Assembly: GCA_025351545.1 (NCBI GenBank)
Contig: JANXVQ010000420.1
Location: 1-5,293, forward strand
Source of the DNA: Spirosoma sp.
Lineage (GTDB): Bacteria > Bacteroidota > Bacteroidia > Cytophagales > Spirosomataceae
Direction: 5' to 3'
DNA: 5,293 bases
The notes beneath the pieces were generated by a model. It saw only the letters and a list, made by a program, of their open reading frames with translations, did no database searches and was not told the origin of the DNA. Made by a program: the position numbers and the translations under genes. Below, piece after piece: positions 1 through 4,627 of the stretch (position 1 is its first letter; each line of letters opens with the position of its first letter).

Positions 1-1
1 G

Positions 2-235
2 CACCTGGAATTGTATACGTTCAGCCAAAACGATTACAAACAGGCAGGTCTGATCTGGAATGGGCCGCACCCCGACGATGGTCAGGAATGTTATGTGGTT
101 GAGGGCGGTATGAAAGGCTATCCAGCACCTGATCTGGAAGAAGAACCTCAATTAAGTGCTCCCGGCGATGATGATTTCGACCCACAAATGTTCGCTGATA
201 TGGCGAAGAAAATGGGAATTAAATACGAGTATTAA
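2..235 (+). CDS. C-terminal fragment of an unrecognised acidic protein
   Basis: This is the last 77 codons of a gene that starts before the window. The frame is open to the window edge (His-Leu-Glu precede the TTG at position 11), so that TTG is more likely an internal leucine than a start. I do not recognise the family. The visible part has an aromatic, mixed stretch (LYTFSQNDYKQAGLIWNG) and then a Gly/Pro segment (EGGMKGYPAPDL). An acidic linker follows (DLEEEP...GDDDFD), and the protein ends in a short helix-like tail (MFADMAKKMGIKYEY). No signal peptide, membrane segment or catalytic motif is visible. The reading frame ends in TAA just before a non-coding region containing two palindromes. 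The next gene downstream is a pseudogene on the opposite strand, so the two are convergent. Coding status is supported by the uninterrupted frame and ordinary residue composition; function is unknown. Confidence 0.7.
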   Translation, partial: HLELYTFSQNDYKQAGLIWNGPHPDDGQECYVVEGGMKGYPAPDLEEEPQLSAPGDDDFDPQMFADMAKKMGIKYEY

Positions 236-270
236 TTTGTAGGTTAAGTAATTGAGCAGATTTAAATTTT

Positions 271-347
271 TTTCAACCACAGAGGCACAGAGAGCACAAA
301 CCGCGCCGGCGACCCGCTCTGTGTTCTTTGTGCCTCTGTGGTTGAAA
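271..347. repeat. Long inverted repeat, dispersed-repeat type (CCACAGAGGCACAGAG family)
   Basis: The left arm at 271-298 and the right arm at 320-347 are reverse complements over 28 bases with 26 matches. They enclose a GC-rich 21-base loop (299-319). The arm core CAACCACAGAGGCACAGAG resembles a palindromic intergenic sequence that I recall from many unrelated bacterial genomes, so this is probably one copy of a dispersed element. That identification rests on memory and was not searched. T-rich runs flank the outer ends of both arms (267-273 and 348-352). A transcript in either direction would fold into a strong hairpin, so termination between the convergent genes is a possible side effect. 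No transposase or REP-associated tyrosine transposase is present in the window. Confidence 0.75.
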
Positions 348-375
348 TTTTTGCTTTGCTACTCAAATTGATGAC

Positions 376-448
376 AAGCTGCGAAGCGGTAGAATAACGA
401 TGTAGGGTCTAGTTTGCTATGCATCATTACTCTACCGCTTTGTGGCTT
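376..448. repeat. Second imperfect inverted repeat
   Basis: The arms at 376-402 and 422-448 are reverse complements over 27 bases with 22 matches, around a 19-base loop (403-421). The best block is AAGCGGTAGA paired with TCTACCGCTT. All five differences are transitions, so in a plus-strand transcript three become G-U pairs and two become A-C mismatches. The sequence is unrelated to the palindrome at 271-347. The right arm ends 22 bases from the stop codon of the pseudogene. It could be a REP-like or miniature element, a degenerate terminator for the decayed gene, or both. Confidence 0.6.
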
Positions 449-469
449 TTGCAGTTACATTAAAGCTTT

Positions 470-1137
470 TCACGAAATAACTTTCAAGCCATCGGCAAAT
501 ACCTGCATTTGTGGCATTGTGCCCAGACTAACGCGGCACCAATATTGACCGTCGAATTTCCACTGACGGATAATCACACCCTGCTCCATCATCCGGCCTA
601 CGAAATCTTCGCCCTTCATCCGAATTGGGAACATCACGAAGTTGGCGCCCGATGGGAGCGGCTCGTAATTAGTTTCTTTCAGTACTTTATGTAGATAATC
701 TGCGGAACCCGATCCATCGTAATTCCGTGTTTGACAGCTGTGCGGGGTACTGCGTCAAACGTAGGGTCGGAGGCAACAATCGTGCGTCCGGCATTAGCGC
801 GGTAAGCCGCCGTTAGCAACTCACCCGAACCAGCGCCCAGAAGCACATGGTCTTCAGGAACGCCCTCTGTGTCGGCAACTAACTTACGGAATTACCCGGC
901 ATATTACCTGGCATACAGATAGCCATCAGGTGCAGCTTCCGTAATGGTTTTAATCGCTTTAGGCGAAGGGCCGTAAGGACTTTCGTTGGCCGATAACCGG
1001 GCTTTAATCGCTCCTGTTGGAATTTTATAGCCTCTGGGCATCTCCGGTTCCGGCTCACAAAAGGAAGCCGGAGCAGCAGCTAAAGTCAAGCCAGACAACA
1101 CACTGGCCCGTAGCCAGTCGCGACGATTGATAGACAT
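470..1137 (-). pseudogene. Decayed Tat-exported PLP-dependent aminotransferase (HisC-like)
   Basis: The remains of a class I/II aminotransferase related to histidinol-phosphate aminotransferase. The first 77 codons are intact: an Arg-Arg export signal (NRRDWLRAS, then a hydrophobic stretch to about residue 25), followed by the conserved N-terminal motif LSANESPYGPSPKAI. Two in-frame TAA codons follow (904-906 and 892-894), three codons apart. The same frame then continues with recognisable family sequence: FRKLVADTEGVPEDHVLLGAGSGELLTAA in two parts, then ASDPTFDAVP and MDRVP. Near 700-706 the frame shifts and the sequence jumps to the C-terminal domain (PSGANFVMFPIRMKG, IIRQWKFDGQYWCRVSLGTM), ending in TGA at 470-472. 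About 222 codons remain where I would expect roughly 370-390. The missing centre includes the PLP-binding lysine (SK motif), so any product would be inactive. The intact gene was probably periplasmic. It lies 42 bases downstream of the GT9 gene on the same strand. Confidence 0.88.
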
Positions 1138-1179
1138 AACAGGACGTTGGTCTTACCGTATCAATAAGTGACTGAAGAA

Positions 1180-2190
1180 TTACACATCAAACCGCGCTAA
1201 ATCGTCTACCGAAATGCCCCATGCGCACCGAAAATGACCCAGTGGACAAATCGACCGGCCATGCAAATTGCAGGGTCTACAATCGAGCGATTCCGGGGTT
1301 TGAACCACGCGTGATACATCCGCTAAGGGTCCAAATCCAAACTCAGGTACTGTAGAGCAAAAAATTGCGGTTGTTGGCGCGTTCATGGCCGAACACAGGT
1401 GCAACGGAGCCGAGTCGTTCACGTAGTTCATTAGGGCTCCCTGTTGCAGAGCCGCGGATTCCAGCAAGCTTAATTTACCCGCCAGATTAACTGTAACCTT
1501 TGGCCCCGCCATGGCTTTAATGGCATCACAAGCCGAAGCATCAGTTGGAGCCCCCAACAAATACACAGTTATATCATCAGGTAAAGCACGAATCAATTCA
1601 ACCCAGCGTTCGGCCGGATATTGCTTGGTAAACCAGACTGACATTGGTGCCATACACACATAAGGCTGGTTTTGATAGTTTCTGACAGCCTTGTAGTCTG
1701 TGAAAGATGGGTAAAGCTTAGGGCGGGGCAGCGACCCTCCCAGTATGCCCAGCGGCCTCAATAAACCAGTATTCCGGTCTACTTCGTGTACACCCGGCTC
1801 AAACCGGTGCTCGACTTTATGAGTAAAAAATCGTGCAAACGGATTTTTATCAAAGCCGATAGTTTTCTTTGCTCCCGATAAAACCGTTAGCAGGCCCGTT
1901 GTTCCGAACCGCTGCATATTAAGAACAGCATCGTAATTACGGCTCCGAACGAGTCTCAACAGCCTCCATAAATCTTTATATCTGGCCCCCTTTTTGTTCC
2001 AGATCAGGACTTCGTTCAGAAAGGGATGATTAGCCAGTAAAGCCTCATTACCTTTACGTACCAGCATATCCAGTATCGCGTCGGGGTGGGCTTCATGTAC
2101 TTGTTCAAGCATGGCCGTAGCCAGAATCACATCGCCGATAAAAGCGGTTTGGATAATCAGGAACCGGGGTGGATTGATAGCGGTTATCAT
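1180..2190 (-). CDS. Glycosyltransferase family 9 (ADP-heptose:LPS heptosyltransferase-like)
   Basis: A complete 336-residue protein, the usual length for family GT9. These GT-B fold enzymes transfer heptose or a similar sugar from a nucleotide donor to the lipopolysaccharide core, on the cytoplasmic face of the inner membrane. The N-terminal acceptor domain has the typical opening LIIQTAFIGDVILAT (residues 11-25). The C-terminal donor domain has the KQYPAERW segment (189-196), a strand-loop VYLLGAPTDA (209-218), and the signature NDSAPLHLCSA (258-268) followed by APTTAIF. Near the C terminus four cysteines, C304, C307, C315 and C322, form a Cx2Cx7Cx6C pattern. I recall similar cysteines in Bacteroidota GT9 proteins, and they may bind a metal. 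The ATG at 2188-2190 is chosen because the first motif starts about ten residues later, as is usual. No clear Shine-Dalgarno is seen. The gene is divergent from the M16 peptidase. The acceptor sugar cannot be told from the sequence, so waaF or waaC should not be assigned. Confidence 0.9.
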   Translation of the reverse strand: MITAINPPRFLIIQTAFIGDVILATAMLEQVHEAHPDAILDMLVRKGNEALLANHPFLNEVLIWNKKGARYKDLWRLLRLVRSRNYDAVLNMQRFGTTGLLTVLSGAKKTIGFDKNPFARFFTHKVEHRFEPGVHEVDRNTGLLRPLGILGGSLPRPKLYPSFTDYKAVRNYQNQPYVCMAPMSVWFTKQYPAERWVELIRALPDDITVYLLGAPTDASACDAIKAMAGPKVTVNLAGKLSLLESAALQQGALMNYVNDSAPLHLCSAMNAPTTAIFCSTVPEFGFGPLADVSRVVQTPESLDCRPCNLHGRSICPLGHFRCAWGISVDDLARFDV

Positions 2191-2218
2191 TAGTACGCTT
2201 ACTGCGTAAAAGCTAAGA
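2191..2218. promoter_or_regulatory. 28-base divergent intergenic spacer
   Basis: This is the whole space between the start codons of the GT9 gene (minus) and the M16 peptidase gene (plus). It is too short for two separate promoters plus leaders, so at least one promoter must lie inside the opposing coding region. On the minus strand TAGCTTTT is a 7-of-8 match to the Bacteroidota -7 element TAnnTTTG, but no TTG lies at a suitable distance upstream. On the plus strand I find no acceptable match. Neither gene has a strong ribosome binding site here. Confidence 0.35.
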
Positions 2219-3454
2219 ATGGAAGATTACGAAGTATATACTTTACCCAATGGAATTCGAATTGCGCATAAACAAATACCGCATACGCAGATCGCCCACT
2301 GTGGCATCATGCTTGACATCGGTAGCCGCGACGAACAACCACATCAGCAGGGACTAGCCCATTTTTGGGAACATATGGCATTTAAAGGTACGGAGAAACG
2401 AAAATCCTACCATATAATTACTCGCTTAGAAACCATTGGTGGTGAGTTAAATGCCTACACGACAAAAGAGAAAGTTTGCTTTCATGCTTCTGTACTTGAT
2501 GCACATTTCGAGAAAGCTACAGAATTATTAGCTGACATCACGTTTCACTCGATTTTTCCTGAAAAACAAATCGAACGGGAGCGGGGGGTTGTTCTCGAAG
2601 AAATGGCCATGTATTACGATTCGCCCGAAGATGCGATCCAGGATGATTTCGATGAATTGGTGTTTCCGAATCATGCCCTTGGCGGCAATATTCTCGGCAC
2701 GACCGAAACCGTCAGTTCATTCCGGCGCGAAGATCTTCAGCAGTTCATTGCCGAGAATTATGACACCAGCCGGATTGTGTTTGCATCGGTAAGCAAGCTG
2801 CCTTTTAAACAGGTAGTAAAAATAGCCGAAAAATATTTTCGTGATGTACCAGCGCAACATGCAACCCGTCAGCGCCAGATGCCGACGAACTACGTGCCGC
2901 GCCAAACTCGCGTAGAACGGCCCATTACGCAGGCTCAGTGCGCTATTGGCCGCCCAGCCTATGGTCTGACCGATCCAAGGCGACTTCCGTTCTTCATGCT
3001 TGTTAACCTCCTGGGCGGGCCGGGCATGAACTCCAGATTAAACATGAATCTGCGCGAAAAGTACGGTCTTGTTTATTCGATTGATGCCAGTTACACGCCT
3101 TATTTAGACACGGGTTTTCTGGGTATTTACTTCGGCACCGATCCTAAAAAAGTAGATAAGGCGCAGGCATTAATCATAAAAGAATTGAAGCGGTTGCGCG
3201 AACAGCCGCTGACAACGCTGCAACTGCATCAAACCAAAGAACAACTGATTGGGCAATTGGCAATGGCCGAAGAAAGCAATAACAGCTTTATGCTGATGAT
3301 GGCGAAAAGTTTGCTCGATATTAATCGGGTTGAAGCCCTGAATGATATTTTTAATGATATCAAAGCCGTAACAGCCGAGCAATTGCAAACGCTCGCACAG
3401 GAGACTTTCGATGAAAATCAGTTTAGTATGCTAACGTTCGTGCCGGAAAAATAA
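2219..3454 (+). CDS. M16 family zinc metallopeptidase
   Basis: A complete 411-residue peptidase of the pitrilysin/insulinase family, single-chain M16B/M16C-like (two homologous halves, similar in length to mitochondrial processing peptidase subunits). The inverted zinc motif HxxEH is present as HFWEH at residues 48-52 (H48 and H52 bind zinc, E51 is the catalytic base). The third ligand is E128 in ERERGVVLEE, 76 residues after H52, the spacing known from processing peptidase. The C-terminal half carries SRLNMNLREKYGLVYS (272-287), with the conserved Arg279-Tyr286 pair that helps hold substrate. All catalytic parts are present, so the enzyme should be active, degrading or processing peptides. 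There is no signal peptide or membrane segment, so a cytoplasmic location is inferred. Tryptophan inside the zinc motif is less common than Ile or Leu. It is followed after 2 bases by the MazG gene, which suggests one transcript. Confidence 0.94.
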   Translation: MEDYEVYTLPNGIRIAHKQIPHTQIAHCGIMLDIGSRDEQPHQQGLAHFWEHMAFKGTEKRKSYHIITRLETIGGELNAYTTKEKVCFHASVLDAHFEKATELLADITFHSIFPEKQIERERGVVLEEMAMYYDSPEDAIQDDFDELVFPNHALGGNILGTTETVSSFRREDLQQFIAENYDTSRIVFASVSKLPFKQVVKIAEKYFRDVPAQHATRQRQMPTNYVPRQTRVERPITQAQCAIGRPAYGLTDPRRLPFFMLVNLLGGPGMNSRLNMNLREKYGLVYSIDASYTPYLDTGFLGIYFGTDPKKVDKAQALIIKELKRLREQPLTTLQLHQTKEQLIGQLAMAEESNNSFMLMMAKSLLDINRVEALNDIFNDIKAVTAEQLQTLAQETFDENQFSMLTFVPEK

Positions 3455-3456
3455 AC

Positions 3457-3783
3457 ATGACTATTAAAGACGCCCAAACTACTGTTGACGACTGGATCAA
3501 AACCGTTGGCGTTCGGTATTTTAACGAGTTGACCAATATGGCCCAACTGACTGAAGAAGTCGGCGAAGTGGCACGCATTATTGCCCGGCGCTACGGCGAG
3601 CAATCAGAAAAAGAATCAGATAAAAACAAAGATCTGGGCGATGAACTGGCCGATGTGTTATGGGTGCTCATTTGTCTGGCAAACCAAACCGGAGTTGACC
3701 TGACGGAAGCATTTCAGAAAAATCTGGACAAGAAAAACAGTCGGGATGCGACACGGCATTTGACTAATGAAAAGTTGAAGTAG
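3457..3783 (+). CDS. MazG-type nucleotide pyrophosphohydrolase
   Basis: A complete 108-residue, all-alpha NTP pyrophosphohydrolase of the single-domain MazG type. Such enzymes cut nucleoside triphosphates to monophosphate and pyrophosphate, often to remove non-canonical or damaged nucleotides. The magnesium-binding signature is complete: EExxE at residues 33-37 (EEVGE) and ExxD at 63-66 (ELAD), in two helices separated by a charged loop (EQSEKESDKNKD). The basic C-terminal helix (NLDKKNSRD, 89-97) matches the region that closes the active site in the family. The length fits a minimal MazG domain, which in these proteins usually forms a dimer or tetramer. The start ATG is 2 bases after the stop codon of the M16 gene, so translation is probably coupled. 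Transcription should end at the hairpin at 3826-3876. The true substrate cannot be read from sequence, and the gene is not the two-domain E. coli mazG. Confidence 0.92.
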   Translation: MTIKDAQTTVDDWIKTVGVRYFNELTNMAQLTEEVGEVARIIARRYGEQSEKESDKNKDLGDELADVLWVLICLANQTGVDLTEAFQKNLDKKNSRDATRHLTNEKLK

Positions 3784-3825
3784 CGTATTCGTAAAGCACC
3801 CCTTACCTGGTTCAAATTGAGTGAG

Positions 3826-3876
3826 CATCCACAAAAAGCCCGCTGAAACCAAGTTTCAGCGGGCTTTTTGTGGATG
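3826..3876. terminator. Bidirectional intrinsic terminator, perfect 24-bp stem
   Basis: The arms at 3826-3849 and 3853-3876 are perfect reverse complements over 24 bases around a 3-base centre (CAA). The inner core is the GC-rich GCCCGCTGAAAC. It is flanked by A5 on the left and T5 on the right, so on either strand the core stem is followed by a run of U. It lies between the convergent MazG gene (ends 3783) and the hydroxylase gene (ends 3887), and should stop transcription from both sides. The stem continues past the A/T run for seven more bases on each side, which is longer than a terminator needs. Confidence 0.93.
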
Positions 3877-3886
3877 TAATGATTGT

Positions 3887-4534
3887 TTATTTCTGGAATG
3901 ATCCGAAAATATAATCCCAAAATGGCGTCGAAACGCCGTAGTTACTTTCTGGATTCTTGTAGTGATGCACACTGTGGTTTACCCACAATTGCTTCAGGAA
4001 ATTCTTTGGTGGCGCATAGGCGTGAACAATAAAATGCACGGCCAGGTAACCCGAATAACCTACCAGGAAACCAGGGAAAAAGGCATAAGCCGCTTCGCCC
4101 ATCATCAGGAAAAATAAACCAAAAAAGCCCACGGCTACAAAAATGGCCAGTGCGGGAGGCATGGCTAGCCGGGTTTTATCTTTCGGATATTCGTGGTGGA
4201 TGCCATGAAACGTATATTGAATTTTAGCACGTTTGGGCGTTGTTGGCGCCAGGTGGTAGAGATAGCGGTGCAATACATACTCAAACAACGAAAACACCAG
4301 TAACCCCGCAACAAATAACGTGGCAATAATGCTGGCTCCCATATCGGTATATGTGAAGGCATACCAGCCTAAAAACGCAGATAAAATTAGCCACATCGAA
4401 ATAGGCACCAGAATGTGTGTCCGCGAAAGAGCCTCCAAAATCGGGTTATCAAACAATCTTTTAGTTCCGCTATTTTTAGGCCGGGTTTTACCATGACCAG
4501 CCATGGTTTGCAGCTTTTCAGTAGTTGATTCCAT
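3887..4534 (-). CDS. Fatty acid hydroxylase superfamily membrane protein, FA2H/Scs7-like
   Basis: A complete 215-residue integral membrane di-iron hydroxylase. The histidine clusters are all present: H89 and H94 (HRYLYH), H110/H113/H114 (HGIHH), H167/H171 (HFIVH), and H187/H190/H191 (HSVHH). The stretch HGIHHEYPKDKTRLAMPP resembles eukaryotic fatty acid 2-hydroxylase (HGxHHxxPxDxxRLxxPP), and the ending YGVSTPFWDYIFGS is also typical. Hydrophobic segments at about 41-62, 68-88, 128-150 and 151-168 fit four membrane helices with the histidines facing the cytoplasm. There is no cytochrome b5 domain, unlike yeast Scs7, so another electron donor is needed. The probable role is 2-hydroxylation of acyl chains, plausibly of sphingolipids, which many Bacteroidota make; that substrate is inferred. 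A carotenoid or sterol-type hydroxylase is the main alternative. The first ATG is preferred because a promoter match lies 33 bases upstream; Met11 is the alternative start. Confidence 0.9.
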   Translation of the reverse strand: MESTTEKLQTMAGHGKTRPKNSGTKRLFDNPILEALSRTHILVPISMWLILSAFLGWYAFTYTDMGASIIATLFVAGLLVFSLFEYVLHRYLYHLAPTTPKRAKIQYTFHGIHHEYPKDKTRLAMPPALAIFVAVGFFGLFFLMMGEAAYAFFPGFLVGYSGYLAVHFIVHAYAPPKNFLKQLWVNHSVHHYKNPESNYGVSTPFWDYIFGSFQK

Positions 4535-4566
4535 AGAGCAAAGACATTAACAAAGAATTATTGGCA

Positions 4567-4600
4567 CAAAAATACAACGAAAATCAACTTTTTTGACCAA
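4567..4600 (-). promoter_or_regulatory. Candidate Bacteroidota-type promoter for the hydroxylase gene
   Basis: Read on the minus strand, TATTTTTG (4574 to 4567) is a full match to the Bacteroidota -7 element TAnnTTTG. A TTG lies upstream at 4600 to 4598 with a 23-base spacer, inside the 17-23 range reported for Flavobacterium promoters. Transcription would begin near 4560, giving a leader of about 25 bases to the ATG at 4534. The local DNA is AT-rich, so a chance match is possible. There is no Shine-Dalgarno sequence in the leader, as is common in this phylum. Confidence 0.55.
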
Positions 4601-4624
4601 GATAGTAAACCAAATTTACTATCT
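4600..4624. promoter_or_regulatory. Short perfect palindrome, possible operator or weak terminator
   Basis: The arms AGATAGTAAA (4600-4609) and TTTACTATCT (4615-4624) are perfect reverse complements over 10 bases with a 5-base centre. The palindrome begins 3 bases after the NDH-2 stop codon (in the minus direction) and touches the -33 TTG of the candidate hydroxylase promoter. A symmetric site there could bind a dimeric regulator. As a terminator for NDH-2 it is weak, because the stem is AT-rich and the minus strand continues with TGGTCAAAAAA rather than a T-run. Which role applies is not decided by the sequence. Confidence 0.45.
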
Positions 4625-4627
4625 CAC

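Larger units (their letters stand above)
236..469. other. Non-coding intergenic region with two palindromes
   Basis: These 234 bases lie between the plus-strand gene ending at 235 and the minus-strand pseudogene ending at 470. I find no credible coding region. They hold two unrelated long inverted repeats, 271-347 and 376-448, separated by 28 bases. Because the flanking genes converge, either hairpin could end transcription, but neither has the clean GC stem plus T-tract seen at 3826-3876. The arrangement fits a site where repetitive elements have accumulated rather than a regulatory leader. Confidence 0.7.

Noticed and set aside
11..235. Stand-alone small protein starting at the TTG at position 11
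   Set aside because: The frame stays open to the window edge, there is no ribosome binding site, and the sequence reads like the C-terminal end of a longer protein.
271..448. CRISPR-like or tandem repeat array
   Set aside because: The two palindromes are unrelated in sequence and there is no regular repeat-spacer pattern.
509..694. 61-codon plus-strand open frame
   Set aside because: It lies antisense to the C-terminal part of the aminotransferase pseudogene, whose minus-strand translation matches the family well; the plus-strand product has no recognisable features.
2148..2218. Promoter for the M16 gene inside the GT9 coding region (TTTG at 2148-2151)
   Set aside because: No TAnnTTTG match at a suitable distance; only weak partial matches, which are expected by chance.
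2589..2905. Small open frames on both strands inside the M16 gene
   Set aside because: They overlap a complete peptidase with all catalytic motifs and show no features of their own.
3170..3920. Minus-strand open frames opposite the M16 and MazG genes
   Set aside because: They are shadows of well-supported genes; two run through the terminator palindrome at 3826-3876.
4165..4362. 65-codon minus-strand frame within the hydroxylase gene
   Set aside because: Out-of-frame overlap with a membrane protein having intact histidine clusters.
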